Notes under the pieces: generated by a model
What the model was told of the DNA's origin: nothing
What the model saw: only the letters and a program-made list of their open reading frames with translations
The model's database searches: none
NCBI GenBank assembly: GCA_036346225.1
Contig: JARFIW010000003.1
Span: 5,305,501-5,369,500, forward strand
Length of the DNA: 64,000 bases
Source of the DNA: Platerodrilus igneus
Lineage: Eukaryota > Arthropoda > Insecta > Coleoptera > Lycidae
Reading direction: 5' to 3'
Made by a program: the position numbers and the translations under genes
Shown here: positions 1 to 11,668 of the stretch, piece by piece
How the letters are laid out: each line of letters opens with the position of its first letter
Position numbering within the stretch: position 1 is the first letter of the stretch

Positions 1-315
1 CGAAAACATGACAGTGTACCAGCAGTATTAGTAAGATGTACGTCACAGATGATTAGAGACAAAATCTTAACTATGAGGAAAGTTGTTGTAAACAATGATC
101 AAGTTTTAAACAACAAAAGCGATAAACCATTATTTATTAGTGAAAATTTAACTCCGTATACTAAGAATTTGTTATGGCAAACAAAAGCACGTGCGAAAGA
201 AGTAGGTTGGAAATATTGTTGGGTAAAATATGGGAAAATACTTGCAAGGAAATCAAGTGATATGCCACGTGTGGTAAGAATAGATAACATAAACGATTTG
301 TGTAAACTAGATTGA
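1..315 (+). pseudogene. LINE ORF1 C-terminal part (FP-like nucleic-acid-binding domain), cut by window edge
   Basis: The frame is open from base 1 to the stop at 313-315, about 104 codons, with its start outside the window. It matches residues of about 205 onward in the intact ORF1 of copy 2 (14444-15373). Shared features are the run of PAVLVRCTSQ type, then IRDKI, then an SENLTPYTKNLLWQTKARA segment and a final WVKYGKILARKSS block. This resembles the C-terminal domain of the baculovirus FP25K family, found in the ORF1 proteins of many insect LINEs. ORF1 proteins of this kind bind the element RNA in the retrotransposition particle. No internal stop is visible, so it may be intact upstream. 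Confidence 0.85.
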
Positions 316-393
316 CATTGAAACATGCTCTATTAGAAATAAGTTTTAAAATAGTTTAAGTTGATAAGTGGGAATAATTATTTAATTTTAACA

Positions 394-3316
394 ATGATAA
401 ACGAACAATATTATGAAAACAACTGTGTTCAATATCAGTCGTTAAATAGCATATCAGAATGGAATATTGAGTTAAAGACACTTGCAAGTATTTATGATAA
501 CAACCATATAAATCTATCATTTATTTGTCTTAACATTAATGGTATCAAAAGTCATTTTGACGAATTGCTAGTTTATCTATCCAAAACACATTTTGATATT
601 ATTGTTTTAGTTGAAGTTTTGATACATCAGGAGGATATTTCAATTTACAATATTGAAGGTTATAATTATTATTCAAAGTTACGTTCAAACGCGAGAGGTG
701 GTGGAATAATTTTATATATAAGGAAAACTTTCATATTTCATGAAAACCAGTATAACACAATAACATACGAAAACGTTGAAGGAACTCTAACTTTTGAAAA
801 TAATCAATGCTATAAATTAATATTCATTTACAGGCCCCAAGTAGCAATGTACACAATTTTATTAAAGAGTTAAAAGATCAAATAAAAATAGTAGTAGTTA
901 TAAAGAAATCATTCTTGCGGGGATACTAATATAAATTTGGCTGATTTAAACCCGATAAGTAACAAATATGAGGCAATGCTAAGTTCACATGGATTTTATA
1001 AATGTATCAAGTATTTTACAAGAGAACATTTTATAATGGAATCCTTGTGTCTTCTTGTATAGATCACTTTTTGTTAGAGGTATATACGAAAAATTTTCTC
1101 TGTAGTAATTAAAATAAAAATTTCGGACCATTATATGATTGCGATGAAAATATTCACCAATAAAAATATTTTAAACCAGACTAATATAAGGTTAACTATT
1201 AATGAAAAGTACATCAAAAGTGCATTACAGAATTGTGATCTAAAAGGAATATGCAATATACAAGATCCGGAGATTTTGTATAATAGAATTGTAAATATAT
1301 TTAAGAATATATATAGCAAAAGCTATGAGTACAAAAAGAAAAAATATATGCGGTAATAGAGGAGAATTTAAAAGAGTTGGATGTCTGATGCATTATTCAG
1401 GTGTGTTAAAAATAGAGATAGATTATTTAACGTTTGGAAGCTGTCTAGGAATGAAGCTGATAGAATAGTTTACAAGAAATATAGAAATTGGCTAAATTTA
1501 AGAATAAAGAAAGAAAAGGACAATTATTATAAACAAAATTTACTTTTGATAGTAGAAAACCTAAAGAAGTTTGGGCCGCTCTAAATGGTGTATTGAGAAA
1601 GGAAAAATACCTAGTGTAGACGATATTGTATCAAAAGCAATGCCTTTACAGGATAGGAACCAATTACCGGATAAATTTGCTGAGTACTTTTACAACGGTG
1701 TTAAAACGGTACAACACCATTGTAGCTTAAAACATGCAGAACCTATTAATATTTTATATAATACAGAATGCACTTTCCGCATACCATTGACAACTAAAGA
1801 TTTTGTTCTTAATGTGATACAGAAAATGGACATAAAAAATCTCCTGTGTATGACAATATAAGAATTAAAGATATTATGTTCTTGAATGACGAGATATATA
1901 TTGTTATTACACATTTAATTAACCAAATGCTTAAGAAGGGGATTGTACCAGATAAGTTAAAAAAATCAATTGTTAAACCAATTCACAAAAAAGGCAAATA
2001 CATGGATTACAATAACTATCGCCCAATATCAATACTTCCTGTAATAGAAAAGGTATTTGAAAAACACATAGCAAGTGAAATGAATAAGTTTTTGATGAAA
2101 AATTCTATAATTTGTAAACAGCAATACGGGTTTATAAAAGGTTTGGGGACAAACAATCTATTTTCCGAATTCTCAAATTATGTGAACGCCAAACTGAAGA
2201 ATAATATGCATATTTTATGCTTATTTGTTGATTATACAAAAGCATTTGAAACAATTAATCACAATATTTTGTTAAACAAATTACGTAGTCTGGGAATTAA
2301 GGGAATTACACTTCAGTTGTTTAAAACCTACTTGCATGATAGAAAATTTGTAGTAAAAATCAATAATCACCATAGTAAGGAATTTACAATAGATGAGGGC
2401 GTACCCCAAGGTTCAGTGCTTGGGCCACTACTATTTAACATTTACATAAACGCACTGCCAGAGGTAATAAAACACTGTAAAGTTTTAATGTTCGCAGACG
2501 ACATCATATCAGGTTGCAGAAAGTAATATGCAAAGCGATCTCGATAGCTTAACTAAATGGTCGCATGACAATTGTTTAGTAGTTAACACGAATAAAACAA
2601 AAATAATGCACATGATTACACCCTACAATCAGCAAATAGAACCTAAAGTTAAAATTCACTCGTGTAAATGCTTCCAGTTGCAGAAAAAAATTAAACTAGA
2701 GACGTGCTTTACTGATTGTAAATATGTAACATCGTGCCGAACTTATAAATATCTGGGAATTACGGTTGACAATTACTTTCGTTGGGATCACCATATCAAA
2801 GACATATGTAATAAACTTAAAATAGTTTTATCTAAATTATATTATGTAAAAGATATTGTACCGTTTAATGTAAAAAAGACCTTATATCTAGCATTGGCAG
2901 AGTCGGTAATCAGGTATGGGCTGGAAGCATGGGGATATGCAAGCGATTGTTATCTTAAACATATACAGCAAATACAGAGGAGAATTTTAAAAATAGTTTG
3001 CAATTCCGGTTCAGGAGTCAAGCTAAACGAACTTTTTGATAGATGTAACCTTTTAGGTATAAGAGCATTATTATTTTATAAAATAATTATGGATAACTAT
3101 TTTCTATCGTCATATTTGGTCAAACAAAGCTTTGGATATGAACTGCGGCATGAAAAGTATACTGTACCGCGTGTTCATAATGAATACTCAAAAAGAACAC
3201 TTTCATACATTGTTACTAAATTAATGAACGAACTGCCAGACGATTGTAAAATATTTGTAAATATGGCTAAGTTAAAGAATGATCTGAAAAAATACTTAGT
3301 TAAATATAATATATAG
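394..3316 (+). pseudogene. LINE ORF2: endonuclease and reverse transcriptase, multiply frameshifted
   Basis: ORF2 should nick target DNA and copy the element RNA from the nick. The first ATG of the frame is at 394. Endonuclease signatures appear in order: NINGIKSHFDELL near 535, a VEV motif near 610, GGG near 698, GDTNIN-like near 918 in another frame, an IDH-like motif near 1060 and SDHYMIA-like near 1125. The reverse transcriptase follows: NYRPISILPVIEKVFE near 2010, DYTKAFETINH near 2230, GVPQGSVLGPLLF near 2398 and the catalytic FADD near 2492. The frame is broken near 860-1130, 1360-1380, 1575, 1850 and at 2524-2526, where a stop directly follows the FADD block and the next frame continues as the thumb region to 3316. 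Small indels explain most breaks. It could be truly dead or could carry assembly errors. Confidence 0.9.
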
Positions 3317-3329
3317 TAGTAATTAATAT

Positions 3330-5223
3330 TGAAACGTATTATATTTTCTTGATCGCTAACCCCAAACGGTCACATTCTTTCCTAAATTGAGCTTAACTAA
3401 TGCTCTCTTCTTAATACATACATCTGACTCTAGAAGTTGGGGTCAGCAAAACAAAGTCTTCCGACGTAACTAGGGTCTATTCCTTGGGTAGAGCTATGAG
3501 CAATGGGGGTAAGTCGAAATCTATGGAGGGTTACACTTAACAAAAAAACAAACAGGCGCCACCAAGTCCAAATTGATTTATTTTAGGGCATAGCTATTTT
3601 TTAAGGGCGGACTTGGAGACCCAAAAAAGAGATCGCCTTCGTTGATACACAAACTTGTCTTAACAGAATAAGACGCTGTTCCTGTAAGAAAGAATAATAA
3701 TTAAGTCACATAAAAATGGGAACACTATTTGCGTCCCTCAAGTATACCTAAAAAGTATAAAGAATATTTTCTGCATAATGGGATCATAAAATTTTAGTTC
3801 TTATTGCTTTTTGTTTACCAAGTCTGATCAGACTAGATCAGAATAAAAAACTTTAAATGAAGAATATTAATTTACTAATAAGAATTTTCTTGGTTTCAGT
3901 AAATAAAGTATCATTGTAATTAAATAAAATAAAAATTTGAAGTACTTGCAAAACTGGTAGTAAAGGTTATCAACTAATCCTTACTCAAATATTTTATAAT
4001 TCTATGTAACTAAAAATGCTAGAGTTTCTTTATAACCCAATCAGATCTGTGTGAGTCATTTACAAATGAATATACGAAATTTTCTCTTTAGGTTAACAAA
4101 CTTAAATTTAGTTTGAAGTCAAAATAATCACCAAGATATTCTCTAATGTTATCTATAGTGGTTGTACTAAAATGCTAAACATGTGTTAGCCATTGGGCAA
4201 TTGTTGACAATAGTGAACAAACAAACAGGTGATGTAATAGCAGCTGTTAAATTACGTTGAAGCCACGTGTGATCACGTATTTACGAAGCTAAGTGAAAGC
4301 AAATTTAATACTGGGGAAAACCAGCTTATTTACAGGTAAACTGAATAACAATTTTGTACGTCTAACAAACAAAATGAAATAATGTACTTTCAGAAGGAAA
4401 GTACTCAGGAAATCATTAATTCTATTACGAACCCAAGAGCAGCAGTTGTCCCTTGATGTAATGGAAATTACCTCGCAGCGCGGAACAGCAACTAATTATA
4501 CTTGCTTTCCATGCTTTAACACAGGTGTAGGAGCAAAGCGGGTTCCTTACTTGGATCACGGCAGCATTACTTTGTAACGTAATCTTCCGTTGTCTAAATT
4601 TATTTACTAAAATAATTTTTCATTGCGTAGCCAACAAATTAAGCTTTCTAAATTGTAACTTCAAAGGGATCATGTTGTCTCAAATTTTACAGTTGCGATT
4701 TTCGACGTGGTGTGCGATATATACGTTATCCATGCAGTTTTCTAATTTCTCATTGGGATTTCAAATGTGTCGTTGCGAGTTCAAATAGGTCGTTGCGAGT
4801 TCAAATGGGTCGTTGCGCTAAATAAATTTTGTAAATTAGCTAATATGACAACGAATATACAAAATGTGGATTAGGTACTAACCGTTACTCAGGAAGTGTT
4901 TCACAAACATAGAGCGACTCGGAGGTCACTCGCCATTCTCTTAGAATGCATCTTGACGCTACTTTTAACTATCGACGAGTGCGCTCGCTGCTTTCTTGTA
5001 TGGTGGGAGGTTCCGGATTTTAGTTCTCGAACCTCTCACGCGCGCGCCAGTGGCTGTGAAATTACACCGAACTCGGAAACAACTCGACTAATAATCCTTG
5101 ATATTATAATACTATAAAAGTTTGATTGTTACTTGAATATTTATTTTAATTAATAAAGGTATTTTACTATTCATTGTACGTTTAATGAATGGATTCTCCT
5201 ACTGCAAAAATAAAATTGTTACA
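3330..5223 (-). repeat. 3' LTR of the gypsy element
   Basis: It is 1894 bp long and almost identical to 11669-13559. By eye I see about nine differences, nearly all single-base changes in homopolymer length. Both LTRs contain the same 73-codon open frame (4896-5117 here), which I take as chance. A set of short direct repeats, GTTGCGAGTTCAAAT and variants, lies at about 4775-4816. The long LTR and near identity indicate a recent insertion. Confidence 0.95.
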
Positions 5224-5246
5224 CTACCTCTTTCCTAAAAGAAAAA
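5224..5246 (-). promoter_or_regulatory. Polypurine tract of the gypsy element
   Basis: Read on the - strand, this purine-rich run (TTTTAGGAAAGAGGTAG and preceding bases) directly abuts the first bases of the 3' LTR. That is the position where plus-strand DNA synthesis is primed. Confidence 0.75.
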
Positions 5247-5689
5247 AATTTTTCTTAAAAACTTCAAATATAACTAATACAAAAAATTTTTTTACAACAA
5301 TACTAGCCTTTCCTATCTTCCTAACCAACTATGCAATTTTATAAATTTACTCAAATGGGGGACCTTCATTTATAATTGAGAGTGTGTTGGTAACTACGTG
5401 TACCTGACGTCCATCGGGAGACAAAATCGGGAGTCACAATCGGTAATAATCAAAATTGGGAGGGGTCAAATTAGAGAGTCAAACACTCCACGGGACAAAA
5501 GAATTTAAATTTACAAAATTTCTTGACTTGAGATTCCTATTTCTAATAAGGCTAATATTTCTGACCTAAAATCAAACACTTACAATTTACTTCTAATTTC
5601 AAAAAAAACTTCACTTCCAGGAGCTCATTTAGCTCTATTTACAAAAAAACAGGAATGCTTCCTCATCAGAACAGCATTACCATTCAAAA

Positions 5690-5985
5690 TATCATCACTA
5701 TAAGGTGAGAATCAAAAGAAATACCCTACTAATAGGTCTAAATTTAAGCATCATCACAAGGTGATAACCAAAACAAAAGTGACCTAATCAAAAGGTTACT
5801 TATCAAATTCAAATACAAAGTATTATCACTTTATTACAAAGAGATAATCAAAACGAAGGTAACCCGACCATACGGTTACTTAACAAATTCAAATACAAAA
5901 TATTATCACTTTATTACAAAGAGATAATCAAAACAAAGGTAACCTGACCATCAGGTTACTCATCAAATTTCAAACCCAAAATAAC
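5690..5985 (-). repeat. Tandem repeats of about 80 bp, each with a hairpin
   Basis: Three recognisable units (about 5745-5820, 5821-5900 and 5901-5980), with a weaker partial unit before them, repeat in the non-coding stretch between pol and the 3' LTR. Each unit contains a TATCACTTTATTACAAAGAG-type segment (more diverged in the first), an inverted repeat such as GTAACCTGA CCA TCAGGTTAC (about 5939-5960), and a CAAATTCAAATACAAA-type spacer. The inverted repeat is shorter in the middle unit (GTAACC/GGTTAC). Confidence 0.8.
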
Positions 5986-6459
5986 CCAGTTAGGGTTGTA
6001 GAATCCTACACCCTACTGATCATCCTATCACTAATTGCTAACGAACAACTGATCTCATTAGTGATGGACCAAACGGTGAAAATCACCAAGTCAACCTTGA
6101 CCTTATCAAATCTAAGAACTTCTAACGGTCAAAAGAAACAAGGGAAAGAACAATTCATTCTCTCCACCTTGACATGTAGAAATCAGGACCAATGGTTAAA
6201 TAGCCCACCTACTTCTACATTGTAAGGATATCTGTCAAAGACATCCTCCAAACACATCTCCGAGCAACGCGCGAGCAAAACGACCAGCGTGCACCAAGGC
6301 ACACCTCAACTTACAAAACTTACAAAATCTCAAACCACTTATTTCACTCCTCAAACAAAATACTCAATATTAGTGGACCGACACTAGATCAAGTATTGGA
6401 ACAAAACAAAACAGACCACTACGTCATTACTTAATATCAAAGAGATGACCGGACCGGAA

Positions 6460-9400
6460 TTAATCGTCAAAATCATCATTTTCATTTGGATCTGATACTC
6501 CAATTGGTTTCAAGTCCTTTATGTGCCATTTCCTGCTCTTGTTCCATCTTCGTTTTCTAACTCATATACTAAACTGGAATGTTTTTCCGAATTTTACTCA
6601 TAACGAACTTAGGAGCTAACTTAGCGGAAAATTTATCACTAGCACTCGAGAGGACCTTATTAGTTCTCCAAACATACTCTCCGACTCGGAATGAAATGTC
6701 TCTTCTCCGAAGATTGTAGCGTTTACACGAACGTTGATAAGCTACATGCAAATTTTCACGGACACTTCCAAAATATCAAACAAAAGTTGACGATCCAAAA
6801 CATAAGAAGGTCTACTACTGGAGACGACATCAACATCCTCACCAGGTATAAAATTATCCTTATAAGCTTTTCCACTTAAAGGTACCTGACGACCAAAAAC
6901 TAAAAATTTGGTGAATAGTTGGTGGACTCATGTTTTGCTGAGTTGATCGCGTATTGGATCTTTGATATCTCAACATCCCACGTATCATGTTCTTCTACGT
7001 ATGTACGGATTGCTGTACCAACTGTCTTATTGATTCTTTCCACAAAATTGCATTGGGGAGCATAAACAGCGTTATACCAAATTTTTGAATTTCGTACCTT
7101 GCACACAAAGCTTTAAAAATACGTCCAACTAATTGTGGACCATTATCACAAATAACAAATTGTGGTACTCCGTAGACAAGAAATACCTTTTCTTCCAAAA
7201 CTTCTCGATCAAATGTGCGGTAGCACTACGTAAAGGTTGCAAAATCGAATACTTCGAGAACCAATCACCAACAACTAAGAGCCATTTATGTCCGCGTTTG
7301 GAACGAGGAAACGGACCCATCAAATCTAATGCAATGGTTTGGAATGGTAGTCCAACTTCTTTCTCCTTTCCCATCATTCCAAGGGGACCTCTATTGGGTG
7401 GTTTTTGAGCACCACAAATCAAACATTTCCTACAAAATTTACGTACGTCAAAGATCATCTTTGGCCAATAATACAATTCTTGGACTCGAGACAAAGTTTT
7501 TAAGGAACCAAAATGTCCTGCTGAAGGGGGGTTATGACATGATTTAATCACATCTACGCGCTGAGACTTTGGCACCAAATATTTCCACTCTACAACATTC
7601 GCCGAATGCGGTAATAAGGAAGGTATAAACTTATAAATAAACCCATCTTCTACTTTCCATTGTGGGTAGCTTTTCGGTGACAACAAAATTTTCTTTCTCA
7701 AAGACTCATACCACAAGTCTACTGCATCAAGTTTAATCTCTACTAAGTTAACTTCTGGATTTTCTAAAGGAACACCACGACTAAGACAATCTGGAACTAT
7801 ATTGAACTTTCCTTTTCTATGCACCAAATCAAATGAGTGTTGCCTTAATCGAACTGACCATCTGGCGAGTTTTCCAGTTGGATTCTGAAGATTACTCAAC
7901 CAAAGTAACGAAAAATGATCGGTGACAACGGTGAATCGAACTCCTTCTACCCACGGACGAAATTTCTCAATTGCAAAAATAACCGCTAAACACTCTCTTT
8001 CAGTGGTGGAATAATTGCGCTCAGTACGGCTCAGGGTTTTGCTTGCGTACGAAATTACACGCTCTTCTCCGTTTATATTCTGAATCAACACAGCTCCTAA
8101 CCCAGTGTTGCTTGCGTCACACTCAACGATAAAGGGTGCCGAGTAGTCTGGCTGCGAAAGAAGAGGTGCAGAAACTAATGCTTGCTTGATTAGCACAAAT
8201 GAATTTTCTGCTTCCGCACTCCAGTTTACAGTTTGACCTTTTTTCTTACTTTTAATGAGGTCATTAATAGGCGAAACTAAAGACGAAAAATTCTTTATAA
8301 AGCGCCTGTACCAGCTGCACATTCCTATAAACCTTTTAATTTCCGTTGTGGTTTTCGGACGGGAAAGTTAACCATCGCCGACACCTTATCGGGATCTGTA
8401 CGAAGTGAGTTCGAACCTACTATATAACCCAAAAATTTAAGTGTTTTTAAAAATTCACATTTACTTATATTTATGGTAAGGTTAGCTTCTTTAAACGTTG
8501 CTTAACCTCTACTAATAACTTTAGATGATCTTCAAAAGATGACGAACATAATATTATGTCGTCCAAATAGCAAAATACATGGGGTTCAAAACGTGGACCA
8601 AAATTGCATCTACTAAACGCTGTTGCGTCTGCGCAGCATTCTTCAACCCAAATGGCATGCATGTAAATCTATATTGTCCTCGTGAGATAACACTGAAGGC
8701 AGTCTTATCCTTAGACGATTCACTAAGAGGATTTGCCAAAACGATTTTCTCAAATCCAGAGACGAAATGTAGTTCGCACCTCTCAACATATTGAGAATTC
8801 TATCTACGTTCGCAAGGGGTACGAATCATGAACAGTTAAGTCGTTCAGGGTTCTACCATCAAAACAGAAGCGATATTCTCCATCTGCCTTCTTAACCAAC
8901 AAAACTGGAGAGGACCACGGACTAGTACACGGTTCTATAACTTTAAGTCTAAGCATGTCGTCCAATTCCTCATTCAATATCTTACCCATATATGGTGACA
9001 TGACATATGGTTTCTTGTGGAAGGGTTTGGCATTGCCTGTGTCTATGTCCAATTCGATTAGGTGAGTTCGTCCTAATCTATCGTCGCTGCTAATCTCACT
9101 AAATGAATTTATTAACTCTTGTGCTTGCGCACTTTGAGCATCTGAGAGGTCATGTAAACCACATAAAGAATCTTCAGTGTTCAAAGGGATGGAAGACGGA
9201 CCTATATACCCTATGTCGTTCCCAACATTGCTTTGGATAAACCAATTATTACTTCTAAAGTCAGCAACTACACCAAATAATTTTGCAAAGTCACTACCGA
9301 AAATAAATGTATGCGGTAGGGACGGAACCACTAATGCATTAAGGATGCGGCAATCATTACCTATACAAATTGGCAAATCTACTGAGCCTACAACAGACTT

Positions 9401-9740
9401 TATTGAACCATCAGCTGTAGTGATACCTGTTTTGCTGAACTAAAAATTTTCAAGTCTAATTCTCTAACAATTGAAAGTGCTAAGGATCCTACTACTGAGG
9501 TAGTGCATCCCGAATCCAGAAGACCGGTAATGTCTCTATCTATTAATTTCACCATAATGTAGGGTCGATTATCACACTGCTTCTCAATGAACAGAGTATT
9601 ATTCTTAGGCTTCGAAGAGTCCTGACAAAATTTTTAACAACTGTAAGCCATCTCGACCACTCGTCTTTACTAAAGTATTTTTCTTGTTTACAAATCATAA
9701 CTGTAGCCTTATGACGCGGAACAGGATACCGACCACTATG
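6460..9740 (-). pseudogene. pol: gypsy pol: protease, reverse transcriptase, RNase H, integrase (frameshifted)
   Basis: Pol makes the enzymes for copying and integrating the element. On the - strand the order is as follows. An aspartic protease has LLDSGCTTS at about 9500-9520. RT starts with the SPWSSPVLLVKKADGEYRF block near 8900 and has YLDD near 8560. RNase H has VECDASNTGLGAV near 8130 and a TDH motif near 7915. The integrase has a zinc-binding HHCC region at about 7400-7520, a core with ALDLMGPF near 7330, DNGPQL near 7140 and NFVERIN near 7040. The last codons read WHIKDLKP-like with an acidic tail and a stop near 6460. The largest open piece is 7129-8322 (397 codons). Breaks lie near 9440, 8790, 8470, 8350, 7190, 7000 and 6750-6900. 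One RT residue block reads FDGRTLN where families usually have VDYRKLN. Confidence 0.92.
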
Positions 9741-11101
9741 TACCTGCCGCCTTACTGGTTTTTGAACAATGTGGACATGACGTTGCCTTAACGCCTTTTC
9801 GACCACATCCAAAACAAAAATTTTTTGTTGCTCTACAATCTCTAAACCAATGTCCACTACGGGAGCAATTCCAACAAACAAAATGATTCCTCTTATCGGG
9901 ACTAAAGGAATTACAAACCGAGGACTCTAAAGAGCTCTTATCCGCTACTGTTACTTGAGGATTGACTAATTTATTCTGAAACACCCTACTCTTAACAGCA
10001 TAAACTTTCTCATTCAACCCAGGATGTTTGTTCTCATATGGATGCTTAGAGGGTTGCAAATCTTATTAGGTTTATTAGAAGACGCCAAAACCGAGTTTAG
10101 TTTCATCAAAGAAGCTTCTTCTAACCTTTTACACAAATTTACTAGGGTCGACAAATCTTGAATGTCCGACAATGCAAGTGCCGAAATATATTCAGGAACC
10201 AAATTTCTTCTAATCATTTTAACTTTAGTAACTTCTGCTGGCTCGTTGGTCAGTCTACTAAAGAGGGTTTGCATATGCGCGACAAATATAATAATCCTTT
10301 CGTCTTTACCTTGACGACGATTTCTGATCTTTTCCCAAATGTCATCATCCGAAGAACCAGGTAGAAAATCTTCCTTAAACGTTCTAACAAGGAGTTCCAG
10401 TCTCGCAAAGAATTTTTCACTGTTCTAAACCAAACCAAAGCGTCACCCACAAAAGTTCACATGCTGATCCAAATAAGTCAGCTTCGGATACCTTACGAGA
10501 TTGTGCTAAATCACTAACTCTATCTAAAAATGAATGTAGTTGTTTGGGGTCACCTGAGAATTTTACAGGCCATGAACCTATAGGTACTGAAGGTGTTATA
10601 TACGAAGTCGAATGGATAGGTGCACTAACTAAAGGAGATACTACAACGGACCGATCTAAATAGGTGGACTCTGTACTTTTATTGATTTTATCGTACAACT
10701 CAGCTTCAAGAGTTAATATCGTTGCTACGGTCTCATTTCTAAACTTAATTGCTTCATCGGGATTTATTGAAGGATTTTCATACGCTTAGCTCGTCCCGAA
10801 AGGTGGTTTATCCTTGAACAAGCTCTTCTAAAATTGAGTCTGATGAGTCGCCCTCAAACTCGGACACAATATTACGAACTGACTCGACTGAAACTGAAAT
10901 TTCTTTACTTTCCGTTGCAAAATCTACTTCATAACACGAAAGGTCAACCAAACAACCAGGCTTATCTATTTCTTTAGCTAACAATCTACCTAAAATTTTC
11001 CGTTTCTCCAACACTGGCCTCTCACTTACCACTCCTCTGATTCTTAGTTCATACTCCAATTCTTCTTTAAGTAGACAAACAATTTGGAATTTTTCCGACA
11101 T
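9740..11101 (-). pseudogene. gag: gypsy gag with two zinc knuckles (frameshifted)
   Basis: Gag forms the particle that packages element RNA. The ATG at 11101 opens a 97-codon frame beginning MSEKFQIVCLLKEELEYELR. The capsid-like part continues in other frames: KFSGDPKQLHSFLDRV at about 10540, then segments at 10250-10450 and 10014-10274. The nucleocapsid end (9736-10059) has a CCHC knuckle CWNCSRSGHWFRDC at about 9850 and a second cysteine cluster CFGCGRKGVKATSCPHC just after it. The piece from 10698 to 10808 lacks a clear frame. Breaks are small indels, and the young LTRs make assembly error a real alternative to decay. Confidence 0.88.
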
Positions 11102-11649
11102 GGTTACTACAACCTAATGGAATCAAACCGATAAATCTAACTAATCCGAATCTTACAAAAGCTATCAAAACAAATTCGTACTACTAAAGGTAAAAATCAA
11201 AAATGTTTTTGGTAAAATTATTTTTGCCAAAACAATATCAAAAAATTTAAGGGTCAAAACAGAACTAAAGTCAAAAGTAAATTTGACCAAATTAACGAAT
11301 TGAGTGTATGGGGATTACCGTTACAACCAATCTTTTATCAAAAGCAAACAAACAAATCTAAGTGTCAAATAAACCTTAAGCAAACAAATTTCGAGCAAAA
11401 TAATTTTTGGACAAATGGACTTCAAAGGAAAATAAATTTAGAGCTAACAAACTTCGAATCAAATTAAATTTAGAACAAATAAATTTCGAAGCAAATTAAT
11501 TTTTAACAAATAAATTTTAAGGTAAATCAAATTATGAACAAACAACTTTCGAGCTAAATTAAATTATGAACGAACGAATTTCAACAAATTACTCGTTGAA
11601 CAAACAAATTTCGAGCCCCCAAATAAATTTTGATCAAACAAATTTCGAA
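11102..11649 (-). other. Leader between 5' LTR and gag of the gypsy element
   Basis: About 550 bases of very AT-rich, low-complexity sequence. AAATAAATTTCGAGC-type phrases recur roughly every 40-60 bases. No open frame of note. It should hold the packaging signal of the element, but nothing specific can be pointed to. Confidence 0.6.
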
Positions 11650-11667
11650 GCCCCACGTTGGGCGCCA
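11650..11667 (-). promoter_or_regulatory. Primer-binding site, tRNA-Lys type
   Basis: On the - strand the 18 bases TGGCGCCCAACGTGGGGC start one base inside the 5' LTR. This is the classic sequence complementary to the 3' end of tRNA-Lys1,2, which would prime minus-strand synthesis. Confidence 0.9.
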
Positions 11668-11668
11668 A

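Larger units (their letters stand above)
1..3329 (+). mobile_element. LINE copy 1, 5' part (APE-type non-LTR retrotransposon)
   Basis: This is the body of a non-LTR retrotransposon that enters the window inside ORF1 and runs through ORF2 into the start of its 3' UTR. It is cut at 3329/3330 by the Ty3/gypsy element and resumes at 13560. The order ORF1 (FP-like domain), apurinic endonuclease, reverse transcriptase fits the CR1/Jockey group. Copy 2 (14.26-16.73 kb) is the same family: the ORF1 C-termini, the endonuclease starts and the 3' tails correspond. ORF2 is broken in several frames, so this copy cannot move by itself unless the breaks are sequencing errors. Confidence 0.9.

Noticed and set aside
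4896..5117. 73-codon open frame present in both gypsy LTRs (also 13232-13453)
   Set aside because: It is present twice only because the LTRs are duplicates. It has no recognisable domain, and LTRs do not normally encode protein.
7133..7547. + strand open frames inside the gypsy integrase
   Set aside because: Shadow frames opposite the clearly coding - strand pol.
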